DNA of 64,000 nt from Seison nebaliae. Its lineage: Eukaryota; Rotifera; Pararotatoria; Seisonacea; Seisonidae. Positions 25,014 through 37,249 of the stretch are shown piece after piece. The stretch is taken from NCBI GenBank assembly GCA_023231475.1, contig JALJEE010000092.1, positions 21,378 through 85,377 of the forward strand. Reading direction: 5' to 3'. Position 1 is the first letter of the stretch. Every line of letters begins with the position of its first letter. A program made the position numbers and the translations under genes. The notes under the pieces were generated by a model. That model saw only the letters and a list, made by a program, of their open reading frames with translations, ran no database searches and had not been told where the DNA came from.

Positions 25014-25335
25014 AACAGCGCCAAAAATTTCTCATTTGTCATTTATATTAAAAGAGGAGTATCATGAGAAATGGTGAAAGTTACGTCGTTCCAACCTAAT
25101 GAAATTACGATTAAAGTAAAAATGCAAATAATCCTCACTAAAAAAATCAATTTGCCAACTCTAAAATTCCACTGCTTAATTAATTATCGAGGGCCATGGT
25201 GGAATGGAATGGTGTGGGAATTTATACGTATATGTTCCTAAATTGAGATGTGTATGTGCAAATAGATCGTATACCGCAGAGATTATTTAAAACCGTGTTA
25301 ATATATTATGGCGTACATTCAACCAGTTTCTTTCC

Positions 25336-25476
25336 ACATACACTTACACATACTTACACACACTTACACACACTCACAATACACACACATACTCACTCAC
25401 ACACACATACACATATATATATATATATATATACACAAATACACTCACATACACTGACACGCCATACACTCACATA
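25336..25476. repeat. CA/TA-rich microsatellite
   Basis: Alternating CACA, CTTACA and CTCACA units followed by a run of about ten TA dinucleotides and more ACACTCA units. The ORF crossing it is purely a translation of the repeat. Confidence 0.9.
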
Positions 25477-28400
25477 TTATTACGCTCTTAATTATTACAC
25501 AAATAACCAACAGTTTCCCATAATAAATTAACGTTAATTAAACACATAAGTTATTTTCCTTTTGTTGTGCTCAACTCGCTTATTTGCCATTCCGTGAGAG
25601 TAGAAAGGGAAGAAGTGTTAGTCGCACTTAGTGACATCACATGACGTCTTGTTAAATGGATAAGAGTCCTGTCTATCAAAATTATTTGTATTTAATATCC
25701 AATATGTATTCATTTTTATCTTGAACTTCCCCCATCTCCACTCAGCGAGCATTGAGAGAAGAAAAAAAGCATATTAGATGGAAATATTTTTCATATGGTT
25801 TACGTTATTAATTGGAACGACCTTAGGTAGTCGCTCAAGGAAGGTATAATTCCGTTTATTTTAATAATTTACTTTTATACATCAAACTTCTAGGGAAAAA
25901 TTGGAATAATAGTAACATTATGAAGAATATTATAATAATTCTCAAGATATATTTATTCCAATTAATCAGTTACTTCCATGTAGAAAACACGCATTAATAT
26001 ATACAGCTATCGTAAAAATAAAATAAGGAAATTGTTCGAATAAGATACTCATCACGGACATAAAACGCGAGAGGTAATTGACAATTGGACACCCCGTCTC
26101 CACATCGACAGTCCAGAAAGACTAACTAAATTTTTAAGTTGAAATTTTAAAGTCGAAATTTAATAGTTTTAGGAGATCGATAATTCGATGGTAAAGGCAG
26201 GATATTGAATGAAGAAAGAAACTTATAATTTGGTGAGGATTCATAAAGGTTGGTCTTGGCCATGTGTCCAAGAACTCCCACTCATTCCTTTAAAATTGGC
26301 ATATTTCAATTTTTATGACTTCCTATATGAATTGTATTAGTGAAATATATATATTTGATAAAGTTACTAATATTATTGAATTTCAGATCCTTCAACGTAC
26401 TTTCAACGAATATTGTGGAAGGAAATTAAAATTTTTTTTTCTTTCAATATGATAATAAGAAAGTGTAAGAGATCACTAGAAATAAAGAGAATAATGAGAA
26501 AGATATTAGCTATTTCTCTTCCTTTATTATTCAATTACTTTTGTTATCATCTCATAAAGAAGAATTTATATTGTTCGTATGAGAATCCTTATTATGTTTT
26601 TATTATGAAAATCAATTAGAATTTTCTTTGCAAACCGAAAAATTTGACTAATATCGAAGACATACATATATATTTATATGTATATACGATTATCGACTTA
26701 GGCAAATATGGGAGAAGAATATGATTAGATTATGAATCTCGGCACTACTCCACCATCGCTGCATGAAAATCTCTCTAGTTTCCCAGTTAAATTCTTCTCA
26801 TATCTAATAACAGATTTACATATTTTCAATCAATTCTTCTTCGGATTACTTCGATTTTATCGATTCATTTCTCTTGTTCATTTATGTCGTTTGTTCGTTT
26901 TCATTTGTTCAAAGAACGATCATTAAAAAATTCTCTTTAGAAATAGAACTGAAATATATAATTGTCAAACGAGTTGGCTTATGTCCTTATAATGGAATAG
27001 AGACGATGTTGAATCACCCGTCCATCCACTATCATTTCGTTCGTCATATTTCCTTTTCTTACACATCTTGTCGTTTTTGTATATTTGGACTAACCGGTTA
27101 TACCATTCCCACCCTCCAAGGGACCATGTAAGAAATATTCTCATTCATGTATAAGCAACAACGTTATAGTTGCTTCCTCCAGAAGAAATAACCATTATAT
27201 CGTCTCTCTGTTCGTCGATGGGATGATTCATCAGTTTTCTTCTTCAACCGAATGATAAGATGGAATTATGTTGGACGGAAGATGGCAAATGAGAAGGAGA
27301 ACTTAAACAACAATTCTACTAAAGGAATTTCGACAAGACGTCAAACAATATTTGGCGATCATGGGCGTATAAAGAACGGCATCGTCTTTACACCAAGTTT
27401 CATGCACGAGTCACTCCATTTTCTTGTGGAAGATTTATGAAAGAAGGAACGAGTGAATGAATAGATGGGAATAAACGAAAGGAATGATAGAGGAAGGGAA
27501 GGAAGAATAAGGAGGAAAATTTTTTATGTTCGACTCACTAATTCCTTATTTTTTTTTCTTTTTATTTGGGCGAAATTCGGACAATACGTCTTTATTATTA
27601 TATCATTATACACGAACAACAACAATGCAAATAATAATAATAATGACATCTACCATCCGAGTCACATGTATGGAAACATGAGAGGAATAAAGAAACATAT
27701 TAATCTATAAAGTATTCTTTTCCGTTTTCTCAACAGATAAATGGAGATATAAATGACGATAGGAAATAGATGATGTTGACGGAATGGACTGCACACTATC
27801 CCATTCTCAATCGCCACATGCCACACAAATGAACTTATAAATAAAAATTATATTCCTGTTAATTTCAATTTCCCCCATTTCTCTTGTTCTTAACTTCGAA
27901 AGAAAAAAAAAGATATTTCCCAATTATTCTTTATGAAAAAAAGAAGAAGATGAGACTAATGTAATTCTATCTAATCTCGTTTATTTATTATATAATTACT
28001 TATGCCATTCATCTTCTCTTCTTAATTTGCATGTCCGTAAATTGACCGAGACAATTGCTTAATATCGTACAATTTCCTTATAAATGGGAAGAAGGATTAT
28101 TACAATAAATGGCTGATTGGCTGGCTGGTTAGTTCGTCCGCCGATTCACTATCAGTTCGTCCATGTTTGAAGGATGGAACACACATAAACAGGAATATCC
28201 TTTTCTTCTCCCATTCATGCGACTACTTAATTGGCCTGAATAGATAAACGGACATTTCAATAACCATTTCCTCTCCCAATATCAAAATTTCAATGTGACT
28301 TTTATGATTTGGAATTATTCCGTTGGAATATTCCACACCATTTCCTCTCAAATCCTCCAAAAAAATTCTCTTCTCTCCTTAATCGTATGAATCACGCCAC

Positions 28401-29569
28401 CTCACATTTAAATGCGATTCGAAATGCGTCACACTTATCCGCTTTATGATTTTGCGTCGTTTCTTTTTGAGCAAAAAAATTAAAATTAAAAAATTCACAA
28501 TTTCCAATAGTGACATGATATCTGAATAAAGCACAATAACTAATATAAGATAAATTAAAACTGTAATCATGCGAATCAAAATTTAAATTATCCTCATTTA
28601 CATATCATTTCAATTGGAATATAAATATACATCGTCTTCTCAATCCATACTCTCACGAATGTCTCTTAGAGAACACATTGGATGGAGAATTGAGAAAAAT
28701 AAATGAAATAATAAACTTCTTCAATTCCACATCAGTCGAACAAGAAGAAGAAGGAGAAATGGAAAGAGAAGTATTGGAATCATAAGAAAACTCTTCACCA
28801 AAAGGAGTAGTTCAATTAAAAATTTTACAAAATTTCTTTTCCACCAAATATGACGTAATATATTCAATGTTGTTAGAATAAACTTTTCTGGAACGCTTCA
28901 AATATTCCAACACTTAACAAGTCTTCTCCAAGATGAAAAGAAAAGATTCTCCAACTGGACATAATATGTATATCTCCTTCCATTTCAAATTGTTGTCCGT
29001 TCAAATAGAAGAACAAAATGAAACTCAATAATTTCCCCAGAAGTACGACCACCAGAAGAACCAAGAAATGATAGATGTTCTATTACATGTATAATTCCAA
29101 AAAGTTCATTACATTCCAATGATTTATCTTCTTACGTTGTTTTAATCAACTCTCCTCCCCCACTCAATTAATCAACTTGCTCATATCAATCAATCATCCT
29201 CTTCTTTTCCTCTACTTCTTCTTCTCAATGCACATCGAATAAAGAAAACGTTTCATTCTCATCAAAAACGTATAAACTCTCTTACCTGATCTCTAACCTT
29301 CATTCATTCCATTCTTATTTACGATGGAGATTTTTTTTTGAGAAATCTAGAAAGATAGAAATTGATAACTTCATATACCGTCATGTGAGGCAAGATGAGA
29401 CATTGGGGCAAAATGAGACACTGCTCAATAAGCTTCTTTTTATTGAGTATGAACCAGTTTATTAGTGTATTAATTTTCTTAATATTAATTTTATACATTA
29501 ATAAGAATACGTACTCTTGGAGTTACAACTCATTTTTATTCATTTTTAATTTAGAAAAAACGAATTTTA

Positions 29570-30115
29570 AATTTGATGCTGATTTAGTTTTAAAAAATTC
29601 ATTTTTTTCTCATTATAAGATGCAATCAACATTGATCAAAATGTCTCTATAAGCGGAGTCAGTCTTTATTTAGAGCTTGTCAAATTTTTGGGAACTTTAA
29701 TTGACGAGAAGGAAAAATAATTTAAAATAAAATGGTTTGGGTAATATTGAGACACTCATTTTTCAAACAAGAAAAATGAAAATTTTTTAAAAAATGTTTA
29801 AATTAAATCCTGGTTTGAACTTAGCGGATCAATATGATAAAGAAAATTCGGAACCATAGTTTCCTTTTGTACACATAAATAAAATAAATATTGAAATTTA
29901 TTTAATTATTGATTTTTCTCATTTGAAAAATGAGTGTCTCATATTGCCCCAACCTCCTCATTTTTAATTAATTTTTTTTTGTTAATTACATTTTCTAAAA
30001 ATTTGACAGACTCTAGATAATGAATTAGTCCGCTTCTATGGAGATTTTCGATAATTTTTGATACATCTTATAATGGGAACAAATTGAATTTTTTTTGGTT
30101 AAATAAGTTTACTTA
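29570..30115. mobile_element. Second foldback element, about 0.55 kb
   Basis: Imperfect inverted arms of about 220 bp: 29570-29790 against 29895-30115. Paired blocks include CATTATAAGATG (left) with CATCTTATAATG (right), AAGCGGA with TCCGCTT, GTCAAATTTTTGG with AAAAATTTGACAG, and GAGACACTCATTTTTCAAA with TTTGAAAAATGAGTGTCTC. No coding capacity. Just outside, near 29388-29425, the motif GGGGCAAAATGAGACAC appears twice and is echoed by TGTCTCATATTGCCCC in the right arm. Best read as a non-autonomous foldback/MITE-like repeat. Confidence 0.75.
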
Positions 30116-30790
30116 TAAAGGAATGGTATGCGTTCGCATCCGCCGTTTGACTCCAAAAAATCATGGAGATAGGAAAAATAAAGTTAAAGAGATGTGTAAA
30201 TTTTTTTATCCTTAGTCGAAGTATTACAGCCGGTTTTCTAATAATTCTAATTCTTCAGTCGACATTCATCTAAAAACAACATCTAAAAGTAACTTTTTTA
30301 TGGATAAATATAATCTTCTACATTTCACCGATGTTCAATTCGACAATTTCCATTAATCTCAACTTTCATCTTACCGAACAGTAAATTCTCTCCTTTCTAA
30401 TTTCTTCTTCTCCTTTCTAACTTCAATTCTCCTCCGCACAATTTGGATAATCTTGCAAATTATCAAACTTCCTTCTACTTCTTCAGAAGAAAAGTCTTCC
30501 TCCAACTAAATAATTTCTATCGATTTAACAATTATGATTTGTTTCATTCTGCCGAAAAGAGACTTTCCTCAAAAGAAAAATAAGATTTTTCATTTTATTT
30601 TTGTTTATGAAGAAAATTGGAAAGAATATTTACTTTTCTAAACATCAAAAAAACACATGAAATTTTTGTGGAACATTGAAAATTGTTCCCAAAAAAAGTA
30701 CTTGAAGAACGACGTCCCCGTTATCATGTACCGTAAAAAAAATGGAGGAATTTTGCATATAGTCAGTGTAATCTTGCACAATTATCAGAA

Positions 30791-33700
30791 CTATGAATTT
30801 CCAGACGTATTTCCTGCAGAAGACGGAATAGATTTAATATTCGTTTTCTGATCACTTGTATTCGTTGTGACGTATGCCAACATTACAGTAATATCATCCG
30901 GCTTCCCTCCACAAATATCATTCCGTCCGTACGCATTACATGCAGCTTTGGAGAATGGCGACATATAATCCGGATCCAGACCACGATTCCATGCTTCCGT
31001 CGCTATATTTTGAGCGACATATCGTAATTCTTTAGATGTTATCGATTCGATCTCCTAGAAAATGATGAAAAGAAATTTTTTTTACAATGAAATTTCGGAT
31101 AAAATTAGATATATCATATATTTCCATTTTAATGGTTTAGTAATTAGGAAAAGAGAGAATTTTAGAAAAGAAATCGAAATTCGTGAAAAATGGCAGGAAG
31201 TGAATTTTAAGTAAAAATAATGGAAAAATGATAAATTTTGGGAAAATTTTGTTGGAGAAATTTTAAATGTGAATTATATATTTTGAATTGAGAGGGAAAG
31301 AAGAAAAGAAATTTGAGAAGATGGAAATCTTATCAATAATTTACATTTAGAGTATGGAAGCTTTGGTAATACTAGAATCGTTTTCTGTAGCAGTGTCTCC
31401 TCCAAGAGTGGTGGTGGTAGTGTAAGTGAGTAATGGTTTCATACTCTTTTGATCTTGAAATTCATCATCAGTTCTCTTCGATTTAAATAAGCTTCTGATT
31501 TTACCTTTCTTCACTTTCTCTGAATTTGTTCCGTGTACTTGAACAGTGGCGGGTTTCCGTTTATAAGACCAACTGATATTCGACGGTTGTTCATTTGGAG
31601 GAATATTTCTCTTCCAAAAAATTGGATTGATAATAAAATTATAAGATTTAGCGGAAGTGGATCGTGAATCAGGATGATCGATTGCATCATATGATCGCCA
31701 TAATCCTGAATAGAAATGATAGAAACGTTCAAATTCTTCTTCATCCTCCAAATCGACCACTTGTCGTTTCTCCACTTGACGGAAAAGTTGATCTTCTTTA
31801 ATAATTTCATCATAACATTTCAAATCGACCAGTCTCTGTTTCATCAAACGTCTCTTCCGTTTACGATAAATGTGATTGAGAAATTTGATGATTGTGAAAA
31901 TGAAGAGAACGAGAATTGTTCCAATTAGACATGGTCCTACTCCTACTGCTATTCCTTCGATGAAGAAATGGTCATCGAACAGACTTGTCGCTTTCGACGA
32001 CGATGTTTTAATTGTTGTTGTTTCATTAACCATTTTATTTAATTGATTAATTGATTCATATAGACGAGTGGAAAGGTCCAACGGAAATTTTGGAGAGATG
32101 ACGTTATCTTATATATGGAAATATTTCCATTTTTTTTTGTTGAATTAAAAACCAAATAAATGAAATTGAAAGTTTTTCTTTTAAAAATGGGAAGAATGGA
32201 AACGAAACGAATTCTCAATATAAAACAAACAAATGACTTTTCTCCAAAATTTGAGAGAAGAAGAAAAGTAGAAAGTTGTTTGGAAGGGAAGATGGAACTC
32301 TGATAACGAATAGAGACGAATAGTCCATAGAAGTTCGACGGAACTATCAAATAAGAGAAAGATAGAGAGAGATAAAGAGATGAAATTTCATAATGTTTTC
32401 TTCACACTTAATCATCATTATCTTCTTCCTCTTTCTCGGAAATGTGAATGAACTTTCCTCCCGATATATGGACGAAACGGAAAGTAGATAATGATCGTGA
32501 CTTCAATTATTTTAGAAGTCTATATTATCACATATCATGTAATTATCATCAGAATTAGTCAACATAACATCATGAATAATGAATGAAATATTCACATAAA
32601 TTAATTTTGGGAAAAAAACGAACGAACTATGTCAACAACCGAACAATTAACTTTTAATCAACATTCTATCACTCCTTTTTTCCCATTGTTCTATCGAATC
32701 CTCTTATTACCATTTCTTTCTTGCCACCGCATCGTGCGGTGCATTTCAATGCGCAAATCGATATCATATGAAATGAAACGGAAAATGACTTCATTAATAT
32801 TCATCGTTCACATCATTCTAATCAACGATAACCAAAGGAAATGTTGAATGGACGAATGAAATATCAAACGAATATTATTTACTTTGAGTTTTTCTCTTGG
32901 AAAAAGAACAACATCTTCATAGGAACACAACACGTTATAAAATAAATATAAATATACATATAACGATTGCATAAGAATTACTTTCTATATTGACATCGAA
33001 TTGAACCGGTATAAGAATCAATATTTCAATAGATATAGCACAATCTCCTTCCAAGGCAAATATGGATGAAAATATATATATGAATTGAGGAATGTCATGA
33101 ATTACAATTTGTCCATTTATGATTATTTATGAAATGAAACATTAAGGGAATAGGAAGTGAATGAACGTAATTAAACGTAATGTTATGAAATGACAAGAGA
33201 ACATTAATTGAAAAAAATTTTCATTTTAAAACAATGAACAATTTTGACGATTGAACGAATATAATGTGGGGGTAATATTAAGAAACAATTAAAATAGCGA
33301 TTGAAATATCATTAATAAATTGGGCAATTTCTTCAGTTAGCCAATTAACGAATATGTAGTGATTAGATAACGGGGGAAAGGAGGAAGAGGAGGAGGAGAA
33401 GAAGAAGAAGGCATATGCACAATTTCTTCTGTTCATATTCGAATATTGATAAGATAAATAAATCGTCGAATTGAAGAGACGACACAACAGACTCGTATGG
33501 ATAAATAAACGAACCAATTACATAAACAACAACGAAAATGTGGAGAAACAATACGGAAATTTTTTTTACACGAACAATTCTATTCAATTTACTCCTTTGT
33601 CTATGTTACACGTCGTCTCTTGCTCCCAAATCACTCATATTGGACGACTACATCAAAAATGAATCGATTCTTCCTTCAATTTCTTTATCGATCTCTCCCG

Positions 33701-36175
33701 TATATTTCTGAGAATGATTCATTCTCAAATTGCATCGTTTCCCTTCCTCTATATTCCACAAAATACATTTCGCCACACCGAATAGAGAACAATGAGGAAG
33801 ACAAGAAATCTTTGAGATTGAACTCTGCTCATCTTCTTCTGTCGTTCATTCTCTTCCTCCAGATATTAATATTGACGATGACATTTATTATTCTTTTCTT
33901 TCACATGAATAATGGCAACGGAAGAAATCACAGAAGAATTCTTTTAGTCAATTTCTCCTAATTACGATAGAAAGACGAAGTCCATTATCGACTACTGTGC
34001 TCTAAAAGAAAAACATCTTCATTTCATTCCCACCCATTACTCTTCTACCACCACCACCACCATCAACATCAACATCAACATCAACAACAACAACTACTAC
34101 TACTACACACCATTCTCCATTCAATACTTCTATCAATTCTACATGAACTTCTTGAAATTAATAAAATTCTCTTCAGACATAAGACGAGAGAAGTGAATTC
34201 CAACAGTTGTCATTGATTGTGAGAAAAATGAAAATGTTTCAATATTTGAGAATTTTCTTTTACGATTTTGAAACTTTGAATATATGTTAAGTGTGGAGTG
34301 TATTACTTATTTGGAAATGTTTCACCTAATTATTGTTTAGTTGAAGTGAAAGAAGAAGTTTGATCTTCTTCGGAAAATAATTCGTCAGATTTTCTCATTA
34401 ATATTTTCTCTTCCATAATATTATGAAGAATCTGTTCACAGATTATAGAAATGATTGTTCTATCGAATGATCGCTCGTTAGAGATGAATCATCCAAATAG
34501 AAGAAAATAATAAATAGAGAGAAGAAACAATTATCTATCTCCATCACACTAAAATAGAATATATGGAAAAGAAACGTAACCTTCAGTACTGATATTTGTT
34601 TAAGTATCATCTCATTTGATAAGTTATCCCATAAACCATCTGTTCCCAATAAGACAACATCGCCATTCATAACTTGGAAGGAACGCTCCTCTGCCATATT
34701 TGGATGGTCGGATAATGCACCGTTATCGATGGCAGCCGCAGCAACACGCCAATCTACTTTTCTCATTTCGGGAGTGATTGCCAATTGATATGGGGAATTG
34801 AAAGAATGTTGTTGCTCTTTTGACCGATAAATCATTTCATTATGTCGACGAATTACAGCGAATCCACTATCACCAAGATTAGCTGAATAAAGAACTCCGA
34901 TCTCGTTGTCCAGAGCAATCAAACAGACTGTGCTACTTCCAATAATTGTTCCCTTTTGTGAGAGTAGTTCATAAAAACCTTTATTTAACACACTCTTCAA
35001 CGTCTTCTCATTGACGTGACTCGTCTGATTTAATGATTCATTAACGACTTTAGCACATGATTGCATCAACGCTTTAGAGAACAAGGCTGGATTCACCCCA
35101 TGTAATCTCCAACCACCTACACCGTCAGCTATTCCTGAAAAATGAGAAATTATTAAAAAATTAATTAGAAATTTCTAAAAATTATTGGGATGTTCAAAAA
35201 AGATTTACTTCAATTACAATTTCTAAATTATATTAACAAATTATTTTCTTTCAAAAATTTCAAATGTTTTATAAAGAAAATTCTTCTAAAATCAATCCTT
35301 TATAATCATTATCTAACATTATCCAATGAACAATCGTAAATTGAATATGTGACATTTGAAAGCGAATTTGAAGCGAAAAAATAAAAATTAATAAAATTCG
35401 AACCTAAAATTTCTGCCGAATTCTTTTTGATAGCGAAACAGGCATCATCGCCGAATTGATAAGTTTCTTTCATTTGGAATGAGGAACCATTCTTCAACTT
35501 CTGATCATTCGAACAAGCATTCTCGTTTTCAATGGTGCCAGCATAGAAATGATGATTTTTAGAGAAACCGGAATAAGCGGTTAATAAACGGTAAGAAGAA
35601 CAGTCCTTCTTCTCGTCCATATTGTTCACCGTCGAATAACATGTGGATTCGTGAGTGTTCATGATATTCTGACGATTCGTCAATCGATATGATCGATATG
35701 ACGATCGATAATTGATTGGAGAGAAATAGTTGACTAAAAGATTTTTGGGAATCATTTTCGTTGAATTGGCATGGATATTTGCATATTTCTCCAATTTGAT
35801 GAATGGAAATAAATGGAAACGTTTGAAATTCTCATCCAGTAACGACCGTTGTAGACGATAACACAACTTTTCGATTTCATTCTGATGATATAATAATATT
35901 TTCTGACTCAAATTCGTCAAATCACCATAAGCGGATTGGAGGGCATCAATTTTCAAAATTGTCTTTTTTCCATTTTCCACCGATGACGACGACGATCGGA
36001 TCGATGTAATTGGCGTAGATAAAGAAGAAGATCGTCTCCTTCTTCGTGTTACATTATTGGCATTGTTGATAATTCTTAATTGTTGATTTCTCTTCAATTC
36101 AATCGATTTCCTTATCCGATACAGGAACGATTCCGTCGATCGAACATTCTGACAGACGTTACGAATCGATTGCAT
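30791..36175 (-). CDS. PPTC7: PPTC7-type PP2C phosphatase (mitochondrial)
   Basis: Mn/Mg-dependent Ser/Thr phosphatase; PPTC7/Ptc7 acts in mitochondria (family knowledge). Exons on the minus strand: 36175-35404, 35134-34581 and 31054-30791, giving 529 residues in frame. The start is the first ATG (36175); the frame also reads a GTG before it. N-terminus MQSIRNVCQNVR is basic, compatible with mitochondrial import. PP2C signatures: FGDDACF, GIADGVGGWR, GSSTVCLIALD, SANLGDSGFAV, LLGTDGLWDNL and GGKPDDITVMLAYV in the last exon. The N-terminal half is longer than in vertebrates and Ser/Arg-rich. Intron 1 is 269 bp. Intron 2 is 3526 bp, about seventy times the GRK2 introns, and encloses another gene on the same strand. 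The last exon is anchored by the metal-binding DD motif, so the long intron is required. Confidence 0.93.
31347..32033 (-). CDS. Single-pass membrane protein nested in the PPTC7 intron
   Basis: Not recognised. The open frame codes for 228 residues from the first ATG at 32033. The region upstream is also open to about 32110, but without an ATG. Visible: a Thr/Ser-rich N-terminus of about 35 residues with an N-glycosylation-type NETT, one strong hydrophobic helix (CLIGTILVLFIFTIIKFL, about 40-62), a highly basic stop-transfer stretch (YRKRKRRLMKQR), an acidic segment (DLEDEEEFERFYHFY), and a basic tail. By the positive-inside rule the C-terminus should face the cytosol. It lies on the same strand as PPTC7, wholly inside its last intron, with a TATA box 75 bp upstream of the ATG. 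No poly(A) hexamer was seen close to its stop. Confidence 0.65.
   Translation of the reverse strand: MVNETTTIKTSSSKATSLFDDHFFIEGIAVGVGPCLIGTILVLFIFTIIKFLNHIYRKRKRRLMKQRLVDLKCYDEIIKEDQLFRQVEKRQVVDLEDEEEFERFYHFYSGLWRSYDAIDHPDSRSTSAKSYNFIINPIFWKRNIPPNEQPSNISWSYKRKPATVQVHGTNSEKVKKGKIRSLFKSKRTDDEFQDQKSMKPLLTYTTTTTLGGDTATENDSSITKASIL
32108..32115 (-). promoter_or_regulatory. TATA box for the nested gene
   Basis: On the minus strand the sequence CATATATAAGATAACG contains TATATAAG. It lies 75 bp before the nested gene's ATG, leaving room for a start site near 32080 and a short 5' UTR. This supports independent transcription rather than an unrecognised PPTC7 exon. Confidence 0.45.
32116..34329. other. 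Rest of the long PPTC7 intron
   Basis: AT-rich intron sequence with GA-rich (33370-33412) and CAN-triplet (34046-34108) microsatellites. A plus-strand ORF from ATG 33659 to 33961 (100 residues, one hydrophobic segment) is the only other frame of note. It has no start, tail or family evidence and is not called. Confidence 0.4.
34046..34108. repeat. CAC/CAT/CAA/CTA triplet microsatellite
   Basis: Runs of CAC, CATCAA, CAA and CTA triplets within the large PPTC7 intron. It is non-coding here but resembles the coding triplet runs of canoe. Confidence 0.85.
34330..34473 (-). other. Possible alternative last exon of PPTC7
   Basis: Splicing from the exon 2 donor (GT at 34580-34579) to the AG ending at 34474 (CTAACGAG) keeps phase and adds 47 residues (starting RSFDRTIISIICEQI) before a TAA at 34332-34330. 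The product would lack the GGKPDDIT motif that binds the second metal, so it would probably be inactive. Against it: the ORF is short and the acceptor is only moderate. Confidence 0.25.
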
Positions 36176-37213
36176 CACCTGCTACTCACACATACACACA
36201 CACGAAATTGATATCTGATCAAATTGGATGGACAACACCTATTACGAAAATTGACAAGAAATTTATTTCTTTCTGATATAATAAATAATTTTCGGCTTTC
36301 CCTTCTGCAATCGATTTAAGCTGAAATTTTCAATTTCAAAACTTTTATTCTGATTTCGTATTCCCATTAATTATCTATAAGTTTTTCATTATTATGTTTC
36401 ATTATGTTACTCCAATCATCTACATATCCAATCCTTCCTTAACATATAATCCTGTGTCGCAATCGGCAAAATACAATTCTCGAACTTCTCTACTTATCGT
36501 CAAGCTACTCTTTATAAGTATTAGTTTCTCTATAAACATACTCTATAAATTATAGAACGATCAATCTCCAAAGTTAATATGAGGAAAAAATAATTTTAAT
36601 TAAATTCCATTCATTTTCATAACTTTGACGTTTTGGAAATTTAGTCAGATTGTCAAGGTATATATATGGAACTAAAAAAAATTTTCTGTTTTTTCAAATT
36701 TTAAACATAATAAAACTTCACGGAAATTTTTATACAAAATATTATAAATATTCGGAATCGTCTATACAATTGCCACATCCCACAAAGAATTGCCACAAAA
36801 AGTGTCGGAAAATATAAAAGTATAATCAAAATTAATTAATGGAAGTATAAAAGAGTCAAATCCGTCAAAAATTCCGTCAGAAAATGATTTTGTAATTCGC
36901 TGCTAAACTATCCTGATTTTAGTTTAAAATGAATTTAATATGGTCCATGAATAAAAAAGTAAAACTATTAAAGGAAGATATAATATAACTACCGCTTTGA
37001 TTCTAACACGATGTAAAAATTCTAGAGAATAGCGACCGTTTGACAAACTAAACATTGTCTTCCAATAATACTACCTAAATATTTATATTAACTCAATTTC
37101 AAATTATTCAAATTCTAATGGGTGCGACTGAAATTAAAATATTCTGAAGTACTAAAAATTCAAAAGGACATAATTGGTCGTTTCAGGTAGAAGTTATTTG
37201 TTTTAAGTTGTTT

Positions 37214-37249
37214 CATCTACAAGAGTTGTAGATGACTTGTAGTACAAGT
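37214..37249. repeat. Two adjacent perfect hairpins
   Basis: CATCTACAA-GAG-TTGTAGATG (37214-37234) is a perfect 9-bp stem with a 3-nt loop. It is followed at once by ACTTGTA-G-TACAAGT (37235-37249), a perfect 7-bp palindrome. They share the TACAA/TTGTA core, so alternative pairing between them is possible. Confidence 0.7.

Larger units (their letters stand above)
16242..30790. other. 14.5-kb gene-free AT-rich region
   Basis: No ORF here shows protein-family features, and the longest ones are overlapping low-complexity frames. It does hold structured non-coding DNA, listed separately: foldback elements at 18.3-18.8 and 29.6-30.1 kb, a hairpin at 19.64 kb, a heptamer array at 23.75 kb, an inverted array at 24.0-24.9 kb, a stem-loop near 24.97 kb and a CA/TA microsatellite at 25.3 kb. 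It may also contain promoter sequence of GRK2 near its left end. No tRNA, rRNA or known microRNA was recognised by eye. Confidence 0.5.

Noticed and set aside
25250-25531. 93-codon ORF rich in His and Thr
   Set aside because: Direct translation of the CA/TA microsatellite.
33659-33961. 100-codon plus-strand ORF with a hydrophobic segment in the PPTC7 intron
   Set aside because: No promoter, poly(A) or family evidence; kept only as a weak possibility.
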